Source: an uncultured Bacilli bacterium
GTDB lineage: Bacteria; Bacillota_I; Bacilli_A; RF39; UBA660
Direction of reading: 5' to 3'
Length of the DNA: 12,739 nucleotides
Assembly (NCBI GenBank): GCA_947629425.1
Contig: CANRDR010000035.1
Coordinates: 1-12,739, forward strand
This document shows, piece by piece, positions 1 to 7,192 of the stretch. Position numbers and translations under genes: made by a program. The number at the start of each line of letters is the position of its first letter. The first letter of the stretch is position 1. The notes beneath the pieces are model-generated. The model saw nothing but the letters and a program-made list of their open reading frames with translations. It did not search any database and was not told the origin of the DNA.

Positions 1-99
1 CAAAAAGGCTTTATAAGACCATCTATAGTATTAAATAAAGATATAGAATATGTATCAGGTAATGGTACAAAAGAAAAACCTTATATTTTATCTTTATAA
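1..99 (+). CDS. C-terminal end of a surface/secreted protein, partial at the window edge
   Basis: Frame 1 is open from the first base to a TAA at 97-99 and encodes 32 residues. They read IRPSIVL, a short spacer, then YVSGNGTKEKPYI before the stop. This matches the end of the complete protein at 5840-7117 (IRPTIVL, then YVYGNGTKDNPYI), so the two genes are paralogues, or at least share the same C-terminal module. Ends of this type (RPxIxL followed by GxGTxxxPY) recur in predicted surface proteins of gut Bacillota, whose function I cannot name. The start and most of the gene lie left of the window. The frame and the paralogy are clear; the role is unknown. Confidence 0.75.
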   Translation, partial: QKGFIRPSIVLNKDIEYVSGNGTKEKPYILSL

Positions 100-141
100 T
101 GTAAAAATAAAGTAACTGTTTATTAAAACATCCTTTTTTAA

Positions 142-170
142 TTGCATTTCATAATTATTTAGATTATAAT
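142..170 (+). promoter_or_regulatory. Sigma-A type promoter for the PfkB-like gene
   Basis: A TTGCAT -35 box (142-147) and a perfect TATAAT -10 box (165-170) are separated by 17 bp. Transcription would begin near 177, about 20 nt before the ATG at 198. An in-frame ATG at 180 would then have almost no leader. This supports 198 as the start codon. Confidence 0.65.
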
Positions 171-197
171 GATATTAGAATGAATAGGGTGAAGAAA

Positions 198-1421
198 ATG
201 AAAACTTTAGTAATTAGTAAACCAATATATGATTATATAATGCCGTTAGTAGATTTTCCACAAGATGGAGATAACTTTTTTATAGAAAAAACTATAAATT
301 CTTTATCTTCTTTTGGAACTATAGCAGCATTAACTTTAGGAAAATATGGAGTAGATACTACTTATACTGGAATGGTTGGAAATGATGATGTAGGACCTAA
401 AATTAAAGAAATTTTAGAAAACTATCAAGTAGATACAAAATATTTAGAAGTAAATTTTGAAGAAAAAACATGTGTATCTTATAAAATATATAATAAGAAA
501 TCAAATAAATTTACAAATATAAATTCTTTTACTTTAAAAAGCAATTTAACTAAATATAAATATGAATTTGTTCCAGATGTAGTTATTATGGATGACAGAG
601 ATTATAATGCTAATAATGCAGCATTAAATAATTATCCTAACAGTTTAACTATATTTATTGGTGATAAGTTTACAAAAGAAAGTCAAGTATATTGTAAAAG
701 ATGTAAATATATTATTTGTTCTCTTTCTTTTGCAAGTGAAGCGACTGGAATTGTAAATGGATTAAATAAACCTAAAAATATAGTTGCAATGTATCAAAAA
801 TTTATAGATTTATATAGTGCTAATTTAATTATAAAATTAGATAATTTTGATATGTTATATTGTGTTAATGATGAAGTTAGATTAATAAAGAATGTTAATA
901 ATAATTTAGCAAATAAAGAATCAATTTATTATTCAATATTATCATATTTCTTAATAAATAATTATAGTGTAGAAAATGCAATAAAATTAACTAATAAAGT
1001 TATGTTAAGTAGTCCTAATGAAATTGATATAATAAATAATATACCAGATTATACTGTTATAACTAGCTCATTAGAAGAATTTAAAAAAACTTCTCCACAA
1101 GTTATAAAGTCATCTGGTGAAGTAAAAGAACAAACGGTTACACCAATTAATAATGATGTTAACGTAGAACAAAATGTACAAACGCAGCAAGTACAAAATC
1201 AAGCGCAAACACAACAGAATACATCACAAGTACAGCCGGTACAAAATCAAGCACAAATGCAACAAACTAATCCTGTTCAAACACAAAATAATCAAAATTT
1301 AACATCACCTACACAACAAACAAAAAATAATGAAACACAAAATACAGTTAATCAAAATCCACAACAAAATATGCAAGTAAATCAAAATGTACAAAATAAT
1401 AATGGGGTTAAAAATGCCTAA
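198..1421 (+). CDS. PfkB/ribokinase-fold protein with degenerate catalytic loop and Gln/Asn-rich C-terminal tail
   Basis: The product has 407 residues from the ATG at 198, which has an AGGGTGAA-type ribosome binding site just upstream. Residues 1 to about 280 follow the PfkB carbohydrate-kinase layout. The early segment reads FGTIAALTLGKYGVDTTYTGMVGNDDVG, as in the usual AxxLxxLG then VGxDxxG region, and a helix near 250-262 (SVENAIKL) matches the end of the fold. The family's GAGD anion-hole and catalytic Asp motif should fall at about residues 235-242, but the sequence there is NNLANKES. The glycines are gone and Glu replaces Asp at best. The N-terminal GG substrate motif is also not evident. 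Residues from about 307 to the end are low-complexity Gln/Asn/Thr/Val, probably disordered, with an internal repeat. The 3' end overlaps the smr gene, so the two are probably cotranscribed. I infer a pseudokinase or a binding protein; a sugar or nucleoside kinase with an altered active site remains possible. The protein is cytoplasmic, with no signal peptide. Confidence 0.72.
   Translation: MKTLVISKPIYDYIMPLVDFPQDGDNFFIEKTINSLSSFGTIAALTLGKYGVDTTYTGMVGNDDVGPKIKEILENYQVDTKYLEVNFEEKTCVSYKIYNKKSNKFTNINSFTLKSNLTKYKYEFVPDVVIMDDRDYNANNAALNNYPNSLTIFIGDKFTKESQVYCKRCKYIICSLSFASEATGIVNGLNKPKNIVAMYQKFIDLYSANLIIKLDNFDMLYCVNDEVRLIKNVNNNLANKESIYYSILSYFLINNYSVENAIKLTNKVMLSSPNEIDIINNIPDYTVITSSLEEFKKTSPQVIKSSGEVKEQTVTPINNDVNVEQNVQTQQVQNQAQTQQNTSQVQPVQNQAQMQQTNPVQTQNNQNLTSPTQQTKNNETQNTVNQNPQQNMQVNQNVQNNNGVKNA
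1191..1263 (+). repeat. Two-copy direct repeat in the Gln/Asn-rich tail
   Basis: A 25-bp unit at 1191-1215 recurs at 1239-1263 with three mismatches. The copies encode VQNQAQTQQ and VQNQAQMQQ, in the same frame and 48 bp apart. This looks like internal duplication by slippage within the low-complexity tail of the PfkB-like gene, not a mobile element. Confidence 0.7.
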
Positions 1422-1677
1422 AGTTTTTAACCCTTTTTTAGATTTATTACCTAAAATAGATGTTCATGGGTATAATAGAGATATGATTAAATATGTATTA
1501 AATGATTTTATTAATGATAATATTAAATTAAAAAATAAAAAGATTGTTATAATACATGGAAAAGGTGAAGGTATTTTAAAAGATGAAATACATTTATTAT
1601 TAAAAAAAGATAATAGAGTTCAAAAATACTATTTAGATAGTTTTAATACCGGATGTACTGTTATTGAACTAAAATAA
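1414..1677 (+). CDS. Stand-alone Smr (small MutS-related) domain protein
   Basis: The product has 87 residues and is essentially one Smr domain. DVHG (residues 16-19) corresponds to the family's DLHG motif, HGKGEG (48-53) to the HGxG motif, and NTGCTVIEL at the end to the last strand. Smr domains are found at the C-terminus of MutS2 and as single-domain proteins. They bind nucleic acid and several are endonucleases, some linked to stalled-ribosome rescue and mRNA cleavage. There is no MutS2 part here. I place the start at the ATG at 1414, which follows a GGGG run by 6 bp and begins MPKVFNPFLDLLPKIDVHG. In-frame ATGs at 1387 and 1402 are possible but have poorer sites. The gene overlaps the end of the PfkB-like gene by 8 bp, which suggests translational coupling. 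The domain call is firm; the exact substrate is unknown. Confidence 0.85.
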   Translation: MPKVFNPFLDLLPKIDVHGYNRDMIKYVLNDFINDNIKLKNKKIVIIHGKGEGILKDEIHLLLKKDNRVQKYYLDSFNTGCTVIELK

Positions 1678-1679
1678 TA

Positions 1680-1688
1680 TGTTATAAT
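1680..1688 (+). promoter_or_regulatory. Extended -10 promoter for obgE
   Basis: TGTTATAAT is an extended -10 element (TG, one base, then a perfect TATAAT). It lies 23 bp before the obgE ATG and overlaps the end of smr. No good -35 box stands at 16-18 bp; TTATTG at 1661 is poor. This fits an extended -10 promoter, which would let obgE be expressed independently of the two genes upstream. Confidence 0.5.
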
Positions 1689-1711
1689 ACACATTAAAAA
1701 GGAGTGATTAC

Positions 1712-2983
1712 ATGTTTGTAGATGAAGTTACTATAAAAGTAGAAGCAGGCCGTGGTGGAGATGGTTGTACATCTTTCAGAAGAGAAAAATTTGTTGAAAT
1801 GGGTGGACCTGATGGTGGAAATGGTGGTCATGGCGCTAATATAGTTTTTAAAACAGAAAAAGGATTAAAGACTTTAATAGATTTAAAAATGATGAAACAC
1901 ATTAAAGGTAATAAAGGTGTTAACGGAAAAGGTATGAATAAACATGGTCAAAATGCAGAAGATGTTATTATAAAAGTACCTTTAGGAACAACAGTTATAG
2001 ATAATGAAACAGGAAAAATAATTGCAGATTTGACAAAAAATGAAGATGAAATTATAGTTGCAAAAGGTGGACGTGGTGGTAGAGGAAATAATGCTTTTAA
2101 AACACATGAAAACCCAGCACCTAAAATGAGCGAATTAGGTGAACCTGGAGAAATAAAAAATATAAAATGTGAGTTAAAAGTTTTAGCAGATGTTGGTCTT
2201 ATTGGAATGCCAAGTGTAGGTAAAAGTACCATTTTAAGTATGATTAGTGCTTCTAATCCAAAAATAGCAGAGTATCACTTTACAACATTAAGTCCTAACT
2301 TAGGTGTAGTTAAATTAAAAAACGAATCTTTTGTTATAGCAGACTTACCAGGTTTAATAAGTGGTGCAAGTAATGGTGTAGGATTAGGAGATAAATTCTT
2401 AAGACATGCAATGCGTACTAAAGTTATTGCACATGTTATTGATATGGGTGCTTTTGAAGGAAGAAATCCTATAGAAGATTATGAAATTATAAAAAAAGAA
2501 TTAAAACAATATGATGAAAGATTAATAAAAAAACCACATATAATTATTGCAAATAAAATGGATTTAGAAAATGCAAAAAACAATTTAGAAAATTTTAGAA
2601 AAGTTTATCCAGAAGAAGAAATATATGAAGTAAGTGCAATTAATAAAGAAGGTTTTGATACATTATTAATTAGATTATTAGATTTAGTTAAAAAAACAGA
2701 TGAAGTAGAACTTTATACTGCTTCAGATTATGCAGATTATAAATTATATAAATTTAATGAAGAATCACCATTTACTATAACTAAAGAAGATAATATTTGG
2801 ATAATTCGTGGTAAAGAAGTAGAAAAATTATTTGATATGACAAGATTTAATGAAGATGAATCAGTAGAACGTTTTGCAAGAAAATTAAAAGGTATGGGAA
2901 TTGAAGATGAATTAGAAAAAATGGGTGCAAAACGAGGGGATGAAGTACAAATAAAAGAATATATATTTGAATTTAAAGAATAG
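1712..2983 (+). CDS. obgE: Obg/CgtA family GTPase ObgE
   Basis: The product is a 423-residue GTPase of the Obg family, which acts in late 50S ribosomal subunit assembly and in coupling growth to GTP/ppGpp level. The glycine-rich Obg fold covers residues 1 to about 158 (GGPDGGNGGHG, GGRGGRGNNAF). The G domain follows: G1 GMPSVGKST (165-173), switch I FTTL (190-193), G3 DLPG (211-214), G4 NKMD (281-284) and G5 SAI (308-310). A C-terminal OCT domain runs from about 343 to 421, as in Bacillus Obg, so the length and architecture are normal for Bacillota. AAGGAG lies 9 bp before the ATG. The gene follows smr by 34 bp and has its own extended -10 promoter. It converges with the glycosyltransferase gene and ends inside a shared hairpin. 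Confidence 0.98.
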   Translation: MFVDEVTIKVEAGRGGDGCTSFRREKFVEMGGPDGGNGGHGANIVFKTEKGLKTLIDLKMMKHIKGNKGVNGKGMNKHGQNAEDVIIKVPLGTTVIDNETGKIIADLTKNEDEIIVAKGGRGGRGNNAFKTHENPAPKMSELGEPGEIKNIKCELKVLADVGLIGMPSVGKSTILSMISASNPKIAEYHFTTLSPNLGVVKLKNESFVIADLPGLISGASNGVGLGDKFLRHAMRTKVIAHVIDMGAFEGRNPIEDYEIIKKELKQYDERLIKKPHIIIANKMDLENAKNNLENFRKVYPEEEIYEVSAINKEGFDTLLIRLLDLVKKTDEVELYTASDYADYKLYKFNEESPFTITKEDNIWIIRGKEVEKLFDMTRFNEDESVERFARKLKGMGIEDELEKMGAKRGDEVQIKEYIFEFKE

Positions 2984-3010
2984 AAAAAAGAATTAATTTT
3001 TTCTATTTTT
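2976..3010. terminator. Bidirectional AT-rich terminator hairpin between convergent genes
   Basis: The arms 2976-2989 and 2997-3010 pair over 14 positions (one G-T wobble at 2978/3008) around a 7-nt loop. Because the arms are A runs and T runs, either transcript ends in U-rich sequence. The stop codon of obgE lies in the left arm and that of the opposite glycosyltransferase gene in the loop. The stem has only one G-C pair, so termination strength is uncertain. Confidence 0.6.
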
Positions 3011-3793
3011 AATAAAATAATAAATTAATCCTTTAATATGATAAAAAGTCATCATTGAAAATACTTTTTTATGAGATAATCTTTGTCTTTCATGAACTAC
3101 ACTTATAAGTCCATTATAATAAGTTTTAAATCCAGCTATTTTAGCACGTAATGCATAATCAGCATCTTCTGGGCCATAAAATATATGTTCATCATAAAAA
3201 CCAATTTTAATAAATACTTCTCTTTTTATTAGAGTATATGCACCAATACCATAATCTACTTCAAATATAACTTGATCTCTAATATTATCGTAATCACTAG
3301 AATTTATATCAATTTTTTTATTAAATTTATGTAATATTCCTTTAAAACCATTCTTTAATTTAGATTTTATAGTAGGAAATTTTCTAATATTATCTTGTAT
3401 CTCTTTATTTTTATAAAACATTTTAGGAACAACAATACCAATATCCTTATTGTTTTTTAAAAAATCTATACCTATTTTAATTGAATCATCTATAAAATAA
3501 GCATCACTATCTAAAAATAATATATAATTACCATTTGATTTTTTTAAACCGATATTTCTACCATTTGATACTCCCATATTTTTTTTATTATTTATTATTT
3601 TAGTATTAAATTTAGTTTTATTTTTAAATTGTTTTAATATATTGAGTGTATTATCAGATGAATTATTATCTACTAATATAATTTCTGTATCTTTAAATGG
3701 TATATATTTATTTATAGATTTTAAGCAAGTATTAATACAATTTTCGTTATTATGAGTAAGAATAATTATAGATAGTAAATTATTTTTTGGCAT
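2993..3793 (-). CDS. Family 2 glycosyltransferase (rhamnosyltransferase-like)
   Basis: The product is a 266-residue GT-A fold glycosyltransferase that should move a sugar from a nucleotide-sugar donor to a lipid-linked or envelope glycan at the inner face of the membrane. The N-terminal strand SIIILTHNN, VDNNSSDNT (41-49), NxGxSxGRNxG (72-82) and the metal-binding LDSD (94-97) are all present. The segment GPEDADYALRAKIAG (207-221) carries the acidic pair expected of the catalytic region, and HERQRLS (234-240) is typical of WbbL-like members. The length is close to the family's usual 260-300. There is no transmembrane anchor. It is the last gene of a three-gene leftward operon; its ATG lies 14 bp inside the preceding polymerase gene, with AGGA 6 bp before it. 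The acceptor and sugar cannot be deduced. Confidence 0.93.
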   Translation of the reverse strand: MPKNNLLSIIILTHNNENCINTCLKSINKYIPFKDTEIILVDNNSSDNTLNILKQFKNKTKFNTKIINNKKNMGVSNGRNIGLKKSNGNYILFLDSDAYFIDDSIKIGIDFLKNNKDIGIVVPKMFYKNKEIQDNIRKFPTIKSKLKNGFKGILHKFNKKIDINSSDYDNIRDQVIFEVDYGIGAYTLIKREVFIKIGFYDEHIFYGPEDADYALRAKIAGFKTYYNGLISVVHERQRLSHKKVFSMMTFYHIKGLIYYFIKNRKN

Positions 3794-5087
3794 CTTTAAT
3801 CCTATATCTTTGATATAAAAGTCCTGTTAATATAAAGAAAAATGGTGCAACTCTTGTAACTCTTATATTTGCAAAGGCTTGTATAGCGTAACCTATGAAT
3901 GCTAGAAATAAACCTATATATATACTATTATCTAGTTTTTCATATTTAAATATATTTCTTATACTAGTAAAGAATATGTAGAATAAAAATACTATATAAA
4001 TAATACATGAAAATACACCTTCAGTAACTAATATTTGTAAATATTCATTATGTGTTTTATCTACAATTCTATTTGTTCCTGGTGTTATTAAAAAAGATCC
4101 ATCCCATGCATATATTAAACAATCTATTCCAACTCCATGAAGCCAATATTTAGGTACTATTTTTAATGTTTCTTTCCAAATAAAGCCTCTTTGTGATCCC
4201 CAATTATTTGTTACATTACCACTTGCCATTTCTTTTACTTCTTCTTTACTGCTATTAAATTCTTTAACTACATCTTGTGTTTGATTATTAATTTTCATAA
4301 AACATAAAATAATAATAGAGATTACTAATAGTGTTTTTGCTACTAAAATACTAAAAGATTTTAATTTATCATTAGTTTTTTTCAATAGTTTTAAAATTAA
4401 AATAATTACTAAATAACTTACGATTGCTATAAAAACAAATACTAATCCAACATTTACACTACCTGTAACACAACCAATTAAATATGGAAAATATATACTT
4501 GATATTATTAGATATAAATATTTCAGTTTTTTTTCTTTAGTAAATATAAATAAACCTATAGAAAGTGCATATACTAATAAACAAAATGTTCCAAAAAAAT
4601 TATGATGTCCAGCTAAACCTGTTATATAAGTTGCAAACATACTATCTTGTAAATGTAACACTGAACTTATTAAAAATATATTAATAATAATTTTTTTATA
4701 TTTTTCATTTTTTATAAGTGAATTTAGAATAAATAAAGTATAATATGTAATAATCATAATAAGTCCTTCATTTCTTCCTTCAACACCTATTAAACTAGTT
4801 TTAATATTAACAGAAAAAATCGTAGATAAAAATGCACATATAATTAATAAAAGAATAAATATATCAGCAATTCTAAATTTATAATAATTATTTCTAATTC
4901 CAATTAATATTACTAATATATTTATAATTCCAACAAAACCTATAATACATTCATATTTTACTAAATTTAATACTTCAGCTTTTGCTATTAAATAAGATAA
5001 AAATATTATTAAAGGTATTGTTATAGAAGTAATAACAGTAATTATTTTTTCATATGTTTCAAATTTCATTTTGAATAAATCTTTCAT
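3780..5087 (-). CDS. O-antigen ligase/polymerase-type (Wzy/WaaL) membrane protein
   Basis: The product is a 435-residue polytopic membrane protein with about ten to twelve hydrophobic helices and one large external loop (about 266-355), the layout of the Wzy_C/O-antigen ligase family. The loop holds GSQRGFIWKETLKI, WLHGVG and the typical HNEYLQ motif (346-351); GHHNFFG lies at 160-166. Family members polymerise lipid-linked repeat units, ligate glycans to an acceptor, or transfer oligosaccharides to proteins (PglL-type). The sequence alone does not separate these. It sits between an initiating phosphoglycosyltransferase gene and a glycosyltransferase gene. Its start overlaps the upstream gene by 29 bp, and GGAG lies 10 bp before the ATG; an internal Met at residue 7 is a weaker alternative. 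It shows no sign of truncation. Confidence 0.9.
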   Translation of the reverse strand: MKDLFKMKFETYEKIITVITSITIPLIIFLSYLIAKAEVLNLVKYECIIGFVGIINILVILIGIRNNYYKFRIADIFILLLIICAFLSTIFSVNIKTSLIGVEGRNEGLIMIITYYTLFILNSLIKNEKYKKIIINIFLISSVLHLQDSMFATYITGLAGHHNFFGTFCLLVYALSIGLFIFTKEKKLKYLYLIISSIYFPYLIGCVTGSVNVGLVFVFIAIVSYLVIILILKLLKKTNDKLKSFSILVAKTLLVISIIILCFMKINNQTQDVVKEFNSSKEEVKEMASGNVTNNWGSQRGFIWKETLKIVPKYWLHGVGIDCLIYAWDGSFLITPGTNRIVDKTHNEYLQILVTEGVFSCIIYIVFLFYIFFTSIRNIFKYEKLDNSIYIGLFLAFIGYAIQAFANIRVTRVAPFFFILTGLLYQRYRIKDAKK

Positions 5088-5712
5088 TTTTCTCTTGCTC
5101 CTTTTCTTTATTTAATAAAAGTTTAATAGTTTTAAAAAATATTTTACAATCTAAAATAAATGATACATTATCTACATAATATAATTCCATTGATATTCTT
5201 TCATTATATGTTGTTTTTTTAGACGAGTAACTGGTCCATATTCCACTTAAACCAGGTTTAACACTAAGTAATTTATTTCTTTTTGTTTTGTATTTATTAA
5301 TTTCTATATCAACTATTGGTCTAGGTCCTATAAAACTCATATCTCCTTTAATAATATTAAATAATTGTGGTATTTCATCAATAGAATATTTTCTTAAAAC
5401 TTTACCAATTTTTGTAATTCTAGGATCATCTTCTAATTTAAAATGTTCTTTATATTTTTTTTGATTATGTAAAGATAAATCTTTAATATTCATATTATTA
5501 TACATTGTTCTAAATTTATATATATAAAAATATTTATTATTTAATCCAATTCTTTTTTGTTTATAAAATATTGGTCCTTTACTATCGATTTTTATTAATA
5601 TTCCTAATATTATAAATAAAATTAATAATAATGGAAAAAAAATAATTAAAAATAATATTGCAAATATTTTATCTAATAAATATTTAATTTTTAAATAATT
5701 TTTCTTTGTCAT
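5059..5712 (-). CDS. Initiating sugar-1-phosphate transferase (WcaJ/PglC-type monotopic PGT)
   Basis: The product is a 217-residue bacterial sugar transferase that starts a glycan by moving a sugar-1-phosphate from a UDP-sugar to undecaprenyl phosphate in the cytoplasmic membrane. It has one hydrophobic N-terminal helix (about 15-41) and then the catalytic core: KFRTM (66-70), the catalytic Asp-Glu pair in SIDEIPQL (112-113), FIGPRP (127-132) and KPGLSGIW (152-159). The size and single membrane segment match the short PglC-like members, not the five-helix WbaP type. It is the first gene of the glycan operon, with a good extended -10 promoter about 30 bp upstream. The ribosome binding site is weak (AGTGAT). 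It ends in TGA at 5059-5061 inside the next gene. The donor sugar is unknown. Confidence 0.95.
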   Translation of the reverse strand: MTKKNYLKIKYLLDKIFAILFLIIFFPLLLILFIILGILIKIDSKGPIFYKQKRIGLNNKYFYIYKFRTMYNNMNIKDLSLHNQKKYKEHFKLEDDPRITKIGKVLRKYSIDEIPQLFNIIKGDMSFIGPRPIVDIEINKYKTKRNKLLSVKPGLSGIWTSYSSKKTTYNERISMELYYVDNVSFILDCKIFFKTIKLLLNKEKEQEKNERFIQNEI

Positions 5713-5740
5713 TTATATCACTGCCTATTTGTATATATAA

Positions 5741-5769
5741 ATTATAACAAATTGATTTTTTTAAGTCTA
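5741..5769 (-). promoter_or_regulatory. Promoter of the leftward glycan operon
   Basis: Read on the minus strand, TAGACT (5764-5769) is followed after 17 bp by a perfect TATAAT (5741-5746). TG one base before it makes it an extended -10 element. It lies about 30 bp before the ATG of the phosphoglycosyltransferase. It shares the 127-bp divergent gap with the surface-protein promoter, 15 bp away. Confidence 0.68.
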
Positions 5770-5784
5770 TAATATTCAAATATT

Positions 5785-5816
5785 TTGTTGATAAAATAAA
5801 GCATTTGTTATATACT
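5785..5816 (+). promoter_or_regulatory. Candidate promoter of the surface-protein gene
   Basis: TTGTTG (5785-5790) is followed by TTATATACT. With TATATA (5809-5814) as the -10 box the spacer is 18 bp and a TG one base upstream gives an extended -10. With TATACT (5811-5816) the box is better but the spacer is 20 bp. Transcription would start about 20 nt before the ATG at 5840. Confidence 0.5.
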
Positions 5817-5839
5817 AAATACAGAAAGTAGGGTTCATA

Positions 5840-7117
5840 ATGAGTAAAACTAAAAAAATATATTTTTTAGCAGCAATAGTTATGTTAATTGGTTGTTATG
5901 CATTAAATTTAAGCTACAGTATATTTGTACAAACAGAAGAGAAAAATGCAGTAGATAGTTTCGTTCCAGAAATAACTTATACTTTGAGTCAAAATCAATT
6001 TGCAATTGAAAAAAATTCTACTAAAGTTGTTAAAATTACTATTAATAATACTAGCAATGTACCATTTAATTATGGTTTAAAAGCATCAACTGATTCTAAT
6101 GATTATTCTATAAAAATGTTAAAAGATAATTTGTCATATGGAGAAATAAATGCTTTAGAAAGTAAAGATGTTTTTTTAGCAGTTTCAAATAAGGAAAATA
6201 AATGTATTGTTGTAAATTTTGATTTATTATATGACTATATAACAGTAAATTTTGATAAAGATACATATTTGAAAGAAACAAATATAGATAATATAAATCA
6301 ATATGATTATGAAATACCTACATCATTAACTGATTTAATAATAAATAATGCAACTAATAATAAAAATAAAGAATATAGTTCATTAATTGAAAGACAAGAT
6401 ATAATTAATGATAGTGTGTTAGAAAACAAACCATATTTAGTTAAAGATACTAATGATAATAATATTGTTTATTATTATAAAGGTAATGCGTTAGATAATT
6501 ATATAGAATTTAATAATATGTGTTTTAGAATTGTAAATTTTGATAATTCTAAAAATGTAAAAATGATTTTAGCTAATGAAGGTAAATGTATTTCTTCTAA
6601 TGAAAATAGTGGTTATGCTAAATTAGAAAAAGATTATATAACTGTTCCTTACAGTAAAAATAATGATATAAATTATGTAGAATCTGATTTAAAAGATGCT
6701 TTAGAAGTTTGGTATAAAAACAAATTTGATAATAATTCTTTAATTGATAATTATGAATGGTGTAATAGTAAAAATGTATTAAATAAAAATAATATTAGTA
6801 TGTTTAATACATGCAATGGTAAAAATGTTTTATCTAATGTAGGTAATCTTACTAAAGAAGAAATATATTTAAGTTATCTAAATGATTTATCATATTTAAA
6901 AGATAATGCTCATAGTAGCAAATGGTTTTCTATGTCTTTAAAAGATGATGAATACGTTTATACTATGAAAGATATATTAGAAGAAACAAAATTAACTGAT
7001 AATCTTAATATTAGACCTACAATTGTATTAAAAAATGTGTATGTTTATGGAAATGGAACAAAAGATAATCCATATATTGTAGATAATAGTATGGAAACTA
7101 ATAATTCTTGTATTTAA
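5840..7117 (+). CDS. Predicted secreted or membrane-anchored surface protein, unknown function
   Basis: The product has 425 residues. A positive N-terminus and hydrophobic segment (7-24, ending in LNLSYSIF) form a signal peptide or N-terminal anchor. The following NAVDSFVPEITYTLS resembles the start of camelysin/TasA-like and SipW-dependent proteins. Residues 45-140 look like a beta-rich domain (KVVKITINNTSNVPFNYGLK). A second region begins with YYYKGNALDNYIEFNNMCFRI (211-231) and holds several Cys residues. The end reads IRPTIVL then GNGTKDNPYIV. There is no LPXTG motif and no C-terminal membrane segment. Cysteines at 122, 228, 250, 308, 325 and 424 lie outside the signal and could form disulphides. 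The protein at 1-99 shares the C-terminal module. The ATG follows an AGGG site. I do not recognise a function; surface display or adhesion is inference only. Confidence 0.82.
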   Translation: MSKTKKIYFLAAIVMLIGCYALNLSYSIFVQTEEKNAVDSFVPEITYTLSQNQFAIEKNSTKVVKITINNTSNVPFNYGLKASTDSNDYSIKMLKDNLSYGEINALESKDVFLAVSNKENKCIVVNFDLLYDYITVNFDKDTYLKETNIDNINQYDYEIPTSLTDLIINNATNNKNKEYSSLIERQDIINDSVLENKPYLVKDTNDNNIVYYYKGNALDNYIEFNNMCFRIVNFDNSKNVKMILANEGKCISSNENSGYAKLEKDYITVPYSKNNDINYVESDLKDALEVWYKNKFDNNSLIDNYEWCNSKNVLNKNNISMFNTCNGKNVLSNVGNLTKEEIYLSYLNDLSYLKDNAHSSKWFSMSLKDDEYVYTMKDILEETKLTDNLNIRPTIVLKNVYVYGNGTKDNPYIVDNSMETNNSCI

Positions 7118-7120
7118 TAT

Positions 7121-7146
7121 AAAAAGATTAATTGTGAATCTTTTTT
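7121..7146 (+). terminator. Probable intrinsic terminator after the surface-protein gene
   Basis: A 9-bp stem (7121-7129 with 7137-7145) around a 7-nt loop starts 4 bp after the stop codon and ends in a T run. There is only one G-C pair, so it may be leaky, and the thioredoxin gene downstream may get some readthrough. Confidence 0.5.
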
Positions 7147-7147
7147 C

Positions 7148-7176
7148 TTGCAAATAATTATTTTTTATTATAAGAT
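7148..7176 (+). promoter_or_regulatory. Weak candidate promoter of the thioredoxin gene
   Basis: TTGCAA (7148-7153) and TAAGAT (7171-7176) are 17 bp apart, directly after the terminator hairpin. TTGCAA/TTGCAT -35 boxes also appear at 142 and 10826. The -10 box is poor and TATAAG at 7169 overlaps it, so this is tentative. Transcription would start within a few bases of the ribosome binding site. Confidence 0.3.
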
Positions 7177-7192
7177 TTTTATAGGAGGTATT

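Noticed and set aside
106..124. Hairpin AATAAA/TTTATT after the first partial gene as a terminator
   Set aside because: The stem is only 6 A-T pairs with a mismatch at the top and is not followed by a clean T run. It is within chance expectation for this composition.
180..200. ATG at 180 as start of the PfkB-like gene
   Set aside because: It lies only about 10 bp after the TATAAT box, at the predicted transcription start, and has no ribosome binding site. The ATG at 198 has AGGGTGAA at proper spacing.
1948..2232. Open frame on the minus strand inside obgE
   Set aside because: It is antisense to the conserved Obg and G1 region, has no ribosome binding site, and its Pro/Phe-rich composition simply mirrors the Gly codons of obgE.
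7148..7192. TTG at 7148 as start of the thioredoxin gene
   Set aside because: It begins in the terminator of the previous gene, has no ribosome binding site and would add a short stretch before a Met that has an ideal AGGAGGT site at 7183-7189.
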